Both the position numbers and the translations under genes were made by a program. A stretch of 64,000 nt of DNA from Branchiostoma floridae. Taxonomy: Eukaryota > Chordata > Leptocardii > Amphioxiformes > Branchiostomatidae. The stretch spans positions 13,548,270-13,612,269 of the forward strand of contig NC_049987.1 in assembly GCF_000003815.2 (NCBI RefSeq). Direction: 5' to 3'. The notes under the pieces were generated by a model. It saw only the letters and a list, made by a program, of their open reading frames with translations. It was not told the DNA's origin and did no database searches. Positions 11,998 through 23,342 of this stretch are shown in pieces. Positions within the stretch are counted from its first letter, which is position 1. Each line of letters begins with the position of its first letter.

Positions 11998-13220
11998 TAT
12001 TTTTTCCACCAGATGTGCTTTTTTGAGAAATTGAAAATATTTACAAAAGTTGTTACAGAAGGCATGGTCTTTATTATCTGAAATGTCTGACTGTTTCCAA
12101 AATCATATCCAGTTGCTTGAGTAACTGCTTTTTGCCGAATAATTTTGACATAAACCATTATCTTCTTGTGTAATCAAATTCCACGCTTCATACTCACAAT
12201 TATATGTGAAATGTGTGAAATGTTTTCGTCTGGTATATCCTTTTACAAAAAGGGTTAAGAATATACCAGAGTCCTCCCCATAGGATGGAATAACGGAGGC
12301 CCTCCACTATACTCCAGCCCAGCTCCACTATTCTACTTTTGAAATTTAGTGTGTTTCTTCCCTATTTTCTTCAAATTCTTGGTTAGTCTTGCGAAAATTG
12401 ATAAAAATTCAGATTTTTATGCCAAGTGGCATCACTTTTCCAGTGGGCATTGTCTGCAAAAACTTGTGAATGGGCAATGATCAAAACAATAGTAGTTTTG
12501 CCACTTCACAACAAAGGAATCACTATAATATATTAGACTTGTTGTAGTATTTGACACCCTCTGTCATTGCAAAATGAAACTATTTCCATAAAAATGCAGT
12601 GAGCTGGTTCGGGTTATTTTTGCCAGCTCCTCCACTATACTGAAAAATTCTGGGGAGGACAATGATATACCAAAATGTGAAAGGTTATCAAGACCTACCT
12701 TGTAACCTTACCCTGACCAAGGATAAAAGTTAGCAGGGACAGGTTTAATGCAATGACAAAACACTTACAATAAAGCACTATACAAAGTTGATATGCTCAA
12801 GCAAATGTCTTTTGCCGCCGTAAATATTTTTGATAATTTTTGTGAAATGTCTTAACTTCTTGAGAGGCTGCAAAGCTACAAAACTACATATGCCATTGTT
12901 TTAATATAACAGTCATGATCTAATTTGCTTTGCATGAATACAGTCCTGCATTCATGCTGTGGGTTGATTTTAATGTAAAGCTTTTGACTTAGGATATTGT
13001 TGTCTTTTGTTGGAGAGGGTTTTTTTAATGGCCTACCCCCCCCCCCTGATTTCACTCATTGACATTGGTATGTGCAAAACTAATATAAAACCTGCTTCAG
13101 TTCTGAAAAAGACACACATTACATGCTACGAGGTAGGACCTTAGAGATAGTCTTTGTTGGCAGGGACAAAACCTGAAGTTTACTATTATTACTGACTACT
13201 CAACATTTGTTAGCATAGTG

Positions 13221-13540
13221 CAGGGTTGGACAAGTTTTCTAAAACTCATGTCTTGTCCTATCGGGCAAGTACATAAAAAATCCAAACACCAAACCAACAT
13301 TTCACTTGTAGGAAATCAAAATGACATTTTTCTGCGTATTTTCACTTCCAGCAAAGGAGTTCTTTTTATCATTGGCTCTATTTTTCTGTGTTGACCAATG
13401 CTTGATGCCATGACTGTGAAAAGTGTGAAAAGTACATCATAACCTCACTCATGCAAAAATCTTAGTGTAGGTCATGTGCTTGCCTGATCAGCACTTTCAC
13501 TTGCCCAGGACAATCGGGCTAGTGGACTTGTCCAACCCTG
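13221..13540. mobile_element. Inverted-repeat element, CAGGGTTGGACAAG family, copy 1
   Basis: Starts CAGGGTTGGACAAGTTTTCT and ends GGACTTGTCCAACCCTG: inverted termini. Internal TTGTCCTATCGGGCAAGT matches the other copy at 27158-27548 in inverted orientation. About 320 bp, no frame, so a non-autonomous element. Confidence 0.75.
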
Positions 13541-14105
13541 ATCGTAATTATACTTGTAATACATAGCCAAGGTTTTGTTTAAATTAACTTAAACAACAAA
13601 GACTGACTATGACTGTTTAACCTCTAGTACTGTTACCGTGTAGTCTCGGCAGCTCAGCTGGGTTTTCACCATAATTTTTTTTAACAGTTCAAAAATGATT
13701 ACCGGCTCTTACAGCAAATTCAAGATACTTAAATCAAGACATTTTTCCTGGCCCCAGGCCATAAATTGTTGCTTGGCTTAAAGCCAAAATTTCTTCAAAT
13801 TGCTTTTAATTGCATTGGCCAAATCAGTATTTACAAGCCCTGGTTAAACGTTGGAAATAACAAAAAAAAAATCTCAAAAACGGTTAAAGAAAGTTATAGA
13901 GGGCCTTTTCTTTTTGTTAGCTCTCACCACATGATGCAGTGGTGTTGACGCTAGGATTACTTTTATACACTATGGGGAGGTACAAATGTCGTCTACAAAA
14001 GTATCACCAGAAATGGCCACAGGCACTAGAACAATAGCAAACACATGTCCTGGCAGAAAATCTCCTTAGAAAGATAGAAAGACTTGAGACGTCTTACAGC
14101 GGATA

Positions 14106-17100
14106 CTACCGTTGTTCCATCTTGTGTTTGGGAGGTTTGAACATGCGAGGAGGCTTCTTCTCTTTCTTGGCCTTTTTCTCCTTCTCAGGTTTAGGTTTGG
14201 TGGTCTGCTGCCAACTCCTCCAGCTGTCCACACGCTCTTCTCTCTTGGCCTGGGTGGAAAGCCAGGAGAAGCAAGATGTCAACACTTCTGTACACTTTCA
14301 TAGCAATAGGCATACGGATCAAATTTTCAACAACCACTGTCGCCTTCTTCAGGATCAATAATGATCATTGATGATCCATGTACATTTGTATGCCTTTGTG
14401 TTCGAAGAAAGTTTGGCATTGTACGATTACTACCAACACAAATTAGCTTCCACTTTTGTACCAGGTATTTAGATCACTGAGACTTTGATCAACCAGCTAC
14501 ACCTAACCTTTGCACATCCAACTCTAGGCACTACATAAAGCTACAAAATGTATCAATTGAGGATATCCCTACTGCACATGGTAAATACTATATTCACATA
14601 GCAGCTTTGCCAGCACATGTTGGCAGTTGGTTACAATACATTAAATGACTGAATATATGGACAACAACATACTATGGCGTACACCGGATGATGATACTAC
14701 GGAAACGTAAAATCAGATGTGATTTTCAAAAATAAAATCTTTGTTTCATGACAAGAATTGTTGGTGACTCATTTTCAAACAGTATTTAGTGATCATGAAA
14801 ATTATTGCCAAAATCTACAATGTTCTGTAGCATTCTTTTACATCGAAAAATAAACCTATACTGGAAACAAAACACAAAATAAACAGGAGGTTGTAGAACA
14901 GTTATGACTAAAACTAGAAGACATAGTTTTTCTCCACTACAACTCCCTAAATTCTCCACCCACCTCCCACTGTTTCTCCCACTCCTTCTGCCGTTTGGCT
15001 TTCTCCACTTCCTCTGCCTCCTCATCTGCTGCTCGTTTTCTACAACACAGGGAAAACATTAGTTTCAAAAACTGTAACAAAAGAGGTATTTAACTGAAGA
15101 GTTAACTTTTGGGGACTATCGCTTTGGGGTACTTGTAGTCAAACACATAGCAGTTCATAGAGCTGTCTGCCTTTCAGGGGTACCTCAAGCGTTTCCAGAC
15201 AATTAAAGATCTAGCTCTTCTTTCCCCATATAACAAAATTGACTGCCTAGAACTCAAAGAGTTGGTAATTTCAGAGGAATACATGAAAACTTGCTGATGA
15301 AAGACTGATGAAAAATTGAGCTACAATCCATTGAAATGCAGATAGGGACAACAACATAGCAGTCAACATGCTGGGCCAGTTTCAATAAAAAAAAGTGAGT
15401 GAAAAGCTCTATATAATAAGATGTTTTCAAGCCATACCTTAAGTCAGCTTCCCTCTGTTCTGTTTCCCTCCTCTTCCTCTCCCTGTCTGCAAACAGCTTA
15501 CACATCATCACCCACAGGGCATGCTTGTACTGGGGACAATAAACAATGGACTGTGAGCAGTACATACATAAAACCATGGACTGTGAGCAGCACATATACA
15601 TGTACAACTAGTACTGTTCCAGTTTGTGGAAACTGTACCTCTATCACAAAACTATTAGCCTAGAAAATACATCAGTTCTACAAATTACTCCTCCTCTGAT
15701 ATCAGAGGTGTGCCAAAGGATGCTATATCAGAACAACACATAGAGTAAGGCATAGTATGGACTTTTATTTGCTAATACTGATTAATTGGAATTCTATAAT
15801 GAGGGTTGTGTAGCACTCCAGTCAAAAGTAAAAGACAGAATATCATATACCTTAGCAGGGTCATCCTCCTCTACTGTACTGGACTTGCCTTCCTTCTTCA
15901 ACTGTTTCCTCTTCTCTTTTATCTGAAAACAAATATCAAGATGGATGAGTTCCACATTTCTATTTTACTTAATATGATTTGCAGCACATTTTCTTTGCAT
16001 TTGTAGTTTGAAAACCATTGTAACTATATTGTAACAATATGAAAACTATAGTGAGAAACTCACCCTATTTTCCACATGTGCCTTGGCCTCCTCCACCACA
16101 TCCATACATCTCCTCTTGGCATCCTCATTGTCCAGCATCTTGTAGGCCTTGTTGACAGCTGGGGGAGGGGGGCAAAATAAAAATGGATCATGGTCACACT
16201 TTCAGTGACTCTTTCACAATCTTTACTTTTTAAGACTGAGGATAATTGTTACACTTACGTTTGAGAGGCAGGTATTGCTGCAGGCTGTATTTTGACATGG
16301 ACAAAACATGTATGTGGGTTAAAGTGTGACACTTCAATATAAGCTCACACATCAATGCTTACACTGTAGGAACAAATAGAACTGGAGGTGACCACTAACG
16401 TTTCCATCACACTGAATAAAAGAGAAAAAACTACACATTTTGATTAAGAGTGATGCAAAACTTTGAAAGATGTCAAAAGAGTGTTACTACGCATACTAGC
16501 TAAGAGATGTAACTCTTTATATTGTAACCATTGGACTCTACGTTGTTATTGTCTTGTTTTCTTACCATCGAAAGCTGCCTCTGCCCTGTCATGGTCATCT
16601 GGGTTCTTGTCAGGATGTATTAGGATGGACAACTGTGGAAACATTTACAAGAAATAGAGACATGTTAAGCAGAGTTGCTGAATTTATACCAAACATTAGG
16701 CTGAAGCACTACTTTGCCAACAGTGTTTCCGCCAGACCTCAGCTGGGAGGCCGTCCACCTTGGGGCGCGAAAACCGCGAAAATTTAATTACAAAACCGAG
16801 AAAATTTAATTTAATTGTAAAACAGCGAAAATTAAATTAAATTGTAAAACAGCGAAAATTAAAGTTAACGGTTAACTGTCGCAAGAAAAAACAAAACAAC
16901 TAACGTCCGATTAAAGTTCAGTGCCGTAACAACAAGGATGTTTTGATTTGTGACTTCTCGCGAGATCTGGGAAAGCTAGCGACGTCACGGGGAGCTAGCG
17001 CTGTGATTGGCTAGGATAAAGAACAGCTCTCGAGCGCCATTTTGGAGTGTATTTATCCCGAAAATTTCTGCCGTTTTCAGAGATTTTGCGGGCTCAAAAC

Positions 17101-20100
17101 TCATATCAAAAGGAACCAAAGTTATACTTGATGTTTTTTTATGTCCAGCACCTCTTATATGAGCACTTTATTTTTCCGCTGTGTTGCCGATAACGAACTT
17201 GAACGAGGTCGGGGATTTCCCGTGCCATGCACCCGGTGGGCACATGTTTCTGATCATCCTGTTTTGTTTTGTTTTGTTTTGTTTACGATGATTGACGATG
17301 AAAACAGAGACTAAAGTTGTTAATCTAGACAAAGTTAGTGTGTTGTCTTATTTCTCCCAATAACAAAGTTTAGTTTGTAGTGTTATACTTATAGCGAGAT
17401 CGACCTACCGCCAAGTTTTCGAAATGTGGCAGGGCAAATTTGCATAACTGAGACCTTGAAGAACGGGTTTTAATGAGTATTTGCAATGTTCCTGTTCATA
17501 GTAAGTTGTTTAGCAAGACAGAACATAAACACATGTATTCCTAGTGTGATGAGGCTATGCAGGGCTCGAATTAACCACTTGCAAGTTGTTTTCTCTGTGC
17601 GCAAGTTGTTCAGAAAGTCAGGTTGCGCACGGCGCAACTTGATTTTTTGGGTAAACAAAACGATCCTTAAGTTACAGGCCCTTTACTAACAAGATATCAG
17701 AAAATGTACACCCTGTTTTGGGGATGAACGCCTTTGGTAAGCCCTAATTTTCCGCTGGAAACTTCGCTCAAAGTTCAAAATCTGCGGATTTCGGCTGCTA
17801 TAGAGCCGCCATTTTAAATCTAACTTCAAGTCTCGCGCCAAATCTCGCACTAACTCACATCTCGCGAATTGCGAGAGTCATACCCCATTGGCCATTTCGG
17901 CGTGACGTAGCTTGCCTGGGTGCTGCTATTGGTGGAATATCTGATGACCCAACACTGTGTTCCCGGGAAAAATCACGCAGCAAGGCATGAAACTTTGACA
18001 ATGTAAATACGAAAACTCATTGACTGCCTTACGTCCTTGCCGATAAGTACATGTATAGGCTTATTTTGAAGGTTTTTTTTTGCTTGTTTGGGATAATACT
18101 GTCGATGGAATGCGGGAAAAACAGCTAGTGTGACGATGACTATACTGGGGAGGGGTGCACGGTCGGCACTGTTCAACGGAGGTCGCGATTTTTTCACGGT
18201 TCTTTGAGATATTATTTTTGTTGCAGCCTTTGTTTTCAAAAGATCGATAAATGGATGTTGTTTATTGAGAAAAGTGCGCTAATTTGCCCTGCATCTTTTT
18301 TTCGCCATATTTCTTCAACTGAAATGAACTGTTTATACAGATAATTGATAAGTAGCTAATTTGGAGAAAGTAACAACTTGGAAGTGGCGCAACCTGAAAT
18401 GCTGATGGCGCAAGTTGGTTTTTGATTCAGGTTGCCGCCTGCGCAACCTGGCTAAAAAAAGTATTTCGAGGCCTGCTATTTTTAGAGCTTGCCACAAAAA
18501 CTACTGTTAACATTTCTTTATTCTTTACCTACAGCATAAGAGGATCTATCATTGTAAAGTACCAGTGGACTCACCTGTCTGTACCTCTTCTTTACATCAG
18601 CAGGTGTAGCATCTATATCTACCTGTAACACCTGAAACAACAAACATAGCACAGCTTAGAAAACAGAAAATTTAAAGGGAGATGAGACTAGAAAAATATA
18701 GTTTCTAGGCTTGTAGACTGCACTTTAAACTTTAAGTTCTTCTGAATTAACAATGAAGTGTGTAAAGTTGACAAGAAGCTAGGGGGAGAAAGACAGGTTT
18801 GGACATCTGCATCCATATCAACTTAATAAAATATGTAATTGAGGGCCCCATAACATAGACAGTAGCAACACTTAGAACAAGTTTTACTTTGTCTTTTTAT
18901 GCAGGGGAGAGCCATGTTCATGCAGTCATATATTTTTAGTCAAAATGCAACAATTTTCATTCAGCTAACATTGGTGAAATGAAAAGTTGAACTTTTAAAT
19001 TTAAGTTATGAGACCCTCCGTTAAAAAGTTTAGGACACTGCAAATACATGTCACAATATGCCTTGTTCACAAAAAAGAAAAATACAGGAAACACATACCT
19101 CAAAAGGGTTGAGGTTGAAGTAGGTTGCTCCTGGCCTGAGGAGACGGTCGATCTGCTGTTTGGAGGTCAGAACGGAGTCTCTTACCTCAATCTCCTTCAC
19201 CTGAAATATCATCAACAGGTAAGTTGTTCTGTAATAAGTATCCCATGGTTCTTTGTGGAGAAAATGTGCTCTCCTTCCCAGGACCCTATGTGTTGTAACC
19301 TGGGCACAAGAACCACTCATGCAGACCTACTTGTATAATATATTGCATGTCTTGTACTACAGTTGTAGTGTGTAACAAGCTCTCGACTTGAGTGTCTCAA
19401 GTCAAATGTTAATTCACAATGTATGTAGGAGTGTGCAGTAAAGAGTACAAGAACAACTCACTGTGACTCTAGTTGTGTGAAACAGATAATGAGATATGTA
19501 CTTTTAACTGAAATTGCTGAACAAGGAAGTTCTTCTTACTTTTATGACAGACTACCAAATTGCTCTATTTTCTAGATGTACATGTGATTCTTGTCACTTG
19601 CAACATACTTTTCCCACTCGTTTTATTTGTCATTCTCATTATTTATCACTCGTTTTATTTGTCACTCAACTAGAGTTAGGGGGAAATATTAACAGTGAAT
19701 ACATGCATGATAATTTTAGAAATGGTTAAAATGTTCTTTGTTTTGACACATTATTGGTATCAACTTTAGCATGAGATTTCCTGGATATTTCGTTTTGTGA
19801 ATCATCATAATTCATTACTATTACATAATATCAAACGTTATATTTACGCAAATATTCCATTACATAATCTTTTATATAATGTTACCTATCAATTGTGTAA
19901 ACAAAATATGAATAAGTAAATTTCACAGGTCCTTTAAAGTTTAAAACGCCAAGTACGTGTGATTTTACTAACAACAGAGAGTTGTTTGTGTATTTGTTGT
20001 CATGACCTATTTTCGCTTTCTCCGTTGTTATTGAAAATGTCCGGCGTGGCCTGGAAAAATATTCAACAACTGACATGTGCCAAACAGACGAAAACAAACC

Positions 20101-20467
20101 AGTAAAGAATCAAGTCACATCACAAGAAGTTACAAAAGACATCTAGACTAGTTCTTCAAGAATATTACCCTAGTATAAGGAATTTAGGCTAAGCTAAAAG
20201 CCACGAAAAACGTCTTTCCGACGTTGATATCGTCACATGTACGTAAATTTGTAAATAAATCCAGATTTTATATCACAAAACATTGCGTGTTTTCCTTCGA
20301 TTTTCACCATGAAATCCTTGGTACAACCACAAACAAAACTCCCAGAAGTGTAGACTAAAGTATCTAGGACTTACCTCGGTCATAAACTGCTCTAAAACGT
20401 GCTCCCCGGGCACAGCATTGGCCGAAGAAGGGCCAGCACCGATCTGAGAGCTTCCGTAAGCCGACAT
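14106..20467 (-). CDS. DNAJC8: DnaJ homologue subfamily C member 8 (DNAJC8/SPF31), nine exons
   Basis: Minus-strand exons 20467-20375, 19200-19099, 18631-18575, 16632-16566, 16158-16064, 15922-15851, 15529-15438, 15039-14964 and 14249-14106 close into 265 residues (human protein about 253). The J domain is spread over exons 2-5: YFNLNPFEVLQVD, KKRYRQLSILIHPDKNPDD with the catalytic HPD, then AYKMLDNEDAKRR. The preceding RDSVLTSKQQIDRLLRPG is a DNAJC8 signature. The C-terminal half is a highly charged helix ending KPPRMFKPPKHKMEQR, like the human tail. Known role: nuclear J-protein associated with spliceosomal SR proteins and the kinase SRPK1. The start is set by the first ATG in a phase-0 first exon; a longer ATG 4 codons upstream also exists. 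Shares a 255-bp divergent promoter with WDR4. The intron at 16633-18574 carries a transposon and promoter-like motifs. Confidence 0.93.
16757..16870. repeat. Short tandem repeat, about 27-bp unit with GCGAAAATTAAATTAAA
   Basis: Three to four diverging units of roughly 27 bp (TTGTAAAACAGCGAAAATTA) in the DNAJC8 intron. The CCGCGAAAATT core is also found in the element at 35824-36026, so it may be a remnant of that family. Confidence 0.55.
16945..17050. promoter_or_regulatory. Cluster of core-promoter-like motifs inside a DNAJC8 intron (module 1)
   Basis: Within about 100 bp: CTTCTCGCGAGATC (contains the palindromic TCTCGCGAGA promoter motif), GACGTCAC (CRE), GTGATTGGCT (inverted CCAAT box) and GCGCCATTTTGG (YY1-type). 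This combination is typical of CpG-type housekeeping promoters. No exon was found that it would drive, so function is inference. Confidence 0.4.
17559..18476. mobile_element. Non-autonomous transposon, about 918 bp, in a DNAJC8 intron
   Basis: Left end GCAGGGCTCGAATT and right end ATTTCGAGGCCTGC are inverted copies; just inside, the left arm has CGCAAGTTGTTCAG and GCGCACGGCGCAACTTG, and the right arm has GTGGCGCAACCTG, GGCGCAAGTTGG and GCGCAACCTGGC. No transposase frame. A possible CTAT target duplication flanks it. It includes the second promoter-like module at 17810-17910. Confidence 0.65.
17810..17912. promoter_or_regulatory. Cluster of core-promoter-like motifs (module 2)
   Basis: GCCGCCATTTTAAA, three TCTCGCG half-sites, CCCCATTGGCCATTT and GGCGTGACGTAG within about 100 bp: the same motif set as the module at 16945-17050 but in a different order. 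It lies inside the inverted-repeat element at 17559-18476. Confidence 0.35.
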
Positions 20468-20722
20468 TTTGGGCTTCAAGGTCCCGCGTTCAGCTAGGGC
20501 TGTCCACAGATAATGTTGCCCAAATATATTATTTTATCATAACCAAATAATTCGAGTCTGAATCAACTTTTTTTCATTAGAATAATATAATTCCTATTAT
20601 GAAGTATTTTTAAGTGTTTCGTTCTTTGATTTTTGGGGATATAGTGTCACAACAGTTTTGAAGAAAGACAGGCATTGCTTAATTCGATTAAGACGACCGT
20701 TAGCAATAGAACAAGTTTCAAA
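20468..20722. promoter_or_regulatory. Bidirectional promoter between DNAJC8 and WDR4
   Basis: The ATGs of DNAJC8 (minus, 20467) and WDR4 (plus, 20723) are 255 bp apart, head to head, so both promoters must fit in this interval and the two 5' untranslated regions. No TATA box stands out. Confidence 0.75.
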
Positions 20723-22315
20723 ATGGCGTCGCTAGTGTGCATGAAAAAGTCGCTCGTGGTAGAAAGCGGCAATTCTTTCAAAGTGTACGACCGGTATGGT
20801 AAACACGATGTTGTCTATTCTCACAGTATCGTCTGCAGGGCCAAAAATGAGAAGGAGAAGACCGAGGGTTCAAAGACTTCGGAGGAGAAGGATGACGAAA
20901 AAGTTAAGGGGGAGGGGGGCGGTGAGGGCCCAGGTTCTGACAAGATCCTTGCACGTGCATGTTCAGTACCCGGTGAGTAAAAACACTCTGACAGCTTATA
21001 CAGGTAACTTTTATTTGGTAATCATCAACCACAAAAATATTGTTGTCTCTAGATGAGACGTGTGTCATCAAATTTTCTTGACTGTTGTTGTCTCTGGTCT
21101 TGTGGCGCGGCTAAGGTTTCAGTTGCATTTTTTTGGAATCTAAAGAATCACCAGCAGGTCCTAAAGTTGTGCCCTTTGGAAAGGTAATTTATGCTGCTTG
21201 TACCTAGCCTAGTATACAAAACTGAGCTATTACATACGGGCGGTTATGCAGAAAAAAAATCTTTCCAAAGCAAAACTGACATGTTTTCTCTTTTCACAGA
21301 TGGGTACTTTGCAGTGGCCACAGACAATAAGGAACTGATTTTGTGGAAGACCACACCTACTTGGAAACATATTAGCACCAGGACTGTTGCTCGCCGCTGT
21401 ACCGCTCTGGTCTTTACCTTCAAGGGAGATGCCATTCTCGCTGCCGACAAATCCGGCGACGTCTACAGCTTCTCAGTGTCGGATCCCGAAGCTCCCGGTA
21501 CGCTACTTCTTGGCCACCTGTCGATGCTGCTCGACATTGCAATCAAAGATGACGACAGTTTCCTCATCACGTGTGACAGAGATGAGAAGATTCGCATCAG
21601 CCACTATCCCAACACACACAGCATCTACGGTTATTGTCTTGGTCACACAGAGTACATCACTGCGCTGTGTCTCTCCCCCTACCCTGACGGGGTACTCCTC
21701 TCAGGGGGTGGGGATGGTACAGTCCGAGTATGGGACTGGCTGAGAGGCAAAGAGCTACATGTAGAACACCTGGCAAAGTTCTGTGGGGAACTGAAGGACA
21801 ACAAACCCCCGGTGGTGTCCAAACTGGTCTGTAACTGGGTAGGGAAACTGGTAGCTGTTGTGGTGGAGGGGCTGGATAGTGTTATCCTGTTCAAGCTTCA
21901 CACAGAAGTAGCACCACGTTTGGATGCACAGCTGATTGAGTCCAATCCTCTCCCCTGTAAGGGTAAGGTGTGGGACGTCGCCTTTGACTGTAACGGTTAC
22001 CTGTGGGTGGCGCAAGCTGTGAAAGATAACACGGTACAGGTGTACAAATACATGCCTTCATGTCGACCACTCATGTGCGTGAGCTCACAGGAACATTTTG
22101 TAGACATCACCACAGCTATCAACTCAGACTGGGACTTCTTCCAGAGCTCCCTTGGTGAGGATACCATGTACAGTGGCTTGTACAAGAAGCACTTTGACAA
22201 CCTGACCCCATACTTTGAGAGGAAGGAAGAGAGGATGAAGGGAAAGAAGAGAAAGGAGGACAAGAAGGGTGATGAAGAAGGGAGCAAGAAAGTCAGAAGT
22301 GAAGAAGTGGTTTAG
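20723..22315 (+). CDS. WDR4: tRNA (guanine-N7)-methyltransferase non-catalytic subunit WDR4/Trm82, two exons
   Basis: Exons 20723-20972 and 21300-22315 join in phase 1 (donor GGTGAGT, acceptor TTTTCACAG) to give 421 residues. Conserved blocks match WDR4 closely: RTVARRCTALVF, DKSGDVYSFSV, LLGHLSMLLDIA, DRDEKIRISHYP, CLGHTEYITALC, SGGGDGTVRVWDW and FDNLTPYFERKEERMK. WD repeats form a beta-propeller. Known role: binds and stabilises METTL1 for m7G46 methylation of tRNA in the nucleus. Exon 1 has an acidic, lysine-rich insert (EKEKTEGSKTSEEKDDEK) between the first blades, and the C-terminus is strongly basic/acidic (KKRKEDKKGDEEGSKK), as in other animals. Most of the propeller is one large exon. 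A polyadenylation signal candidate AATAAA is at 22807-22812. Confidence 0.95.
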
Positions 22316-23342
22316 GAACTGCATGTTAATTACAGCCTTGCTAGAGTAGTACTAAAAGGGACAGAAGATAACCTTGTGATTTTTGTTGAAAGAGAAATAG
22401 TATTTATATTGATTGCTACAAGTTACTTATGTTCCACAAGATTTGTTTGCAACAATGTTACATAACTCACAAGGACATATGTTTTAATGTTTAGTGATAT
22501 TGTCTCGCTCTGCATTGTATTGATACATACACAAGAACACAGATGAAATAACATGAAAATTTTATGACTTTATTTGAGAAGTTTTCAATTCATAATTACT
22601 TGTTTGAACATGACAGCATAATTCCATAGAATTATAAAAGTCGTCCATTGTTATTGTTTTATTCTTACAATTCTTGTATCGATATCACAAAAATAATGTG
22701 ATGTTACTCCTTACTTTGACTAACTCTCATACTACAAATTACTTTGAATCATTTTCTCATATACATGTATAACATTTAAATATGTACATCAACTTGACCA
22801 AAATGAAATAAATGTTGCTTCATCAGCATCTAATCTACAACAAGATGTGTTTAACTGCTTTTTGAAAATAGAAACAGTTAAAGACTTCCAACACACACGT
22901 ACAAAAACAATATTTTGATCAGTGCCAAATCTACTTAGATTTGGGAAGTGACTAACTCTGTGCATAGTTTGAACAGACCCCTGTAGTATAATCTATGTCA
23001 TACCTGTGATGCGAAAACGTTCGATACGGGTGTTCCGGACTGGGCCATAACTTCCGTATCGCACAGGTTCGAAAGGCGTATCACATGGGCTCCATTCGAA
23101 TAAATCGAATTGTTTCGAGCGGGCCGAATGCAGCGCCATCGAAAGTTTGAATACCTGAGACGTTGGAGCATTACTGTTGCAACACTTTTTGTTCGAGGGC
23201 ACCAAATTTGGGTGATATGGAATACACCGTGTTGTATTCTATATGTACATTGTATTGAAAATGGGTCATTTATTTCAAGAGTTGTATCTGAGAAGTGCTG
23301 CACAACAAGAAAAAACAACTGCTTTGATGTTAAGATAAGCCA
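22316..23342. other. Region between two convergent genes (WDR4 and STI1-repeat protein)
   Basis: Contains the likely 3' untranslated regions of both genes. No coding exon or recognised repeat otherwise. Confidence 0.6.

Larger units (their letters stand above)
10032..14105. other. Intergenic, no gene seen
   Basis: About 4 kb between the 5' end of the RING/death-domain gene and the 3' end of DNAJC8. No coding exon is supported on either strand. It contains a short CA run (about 10831-10855), two transposon-like repeats (listed separately) and otherwise unique A/T-rich sequence. Confidence 0.6.
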
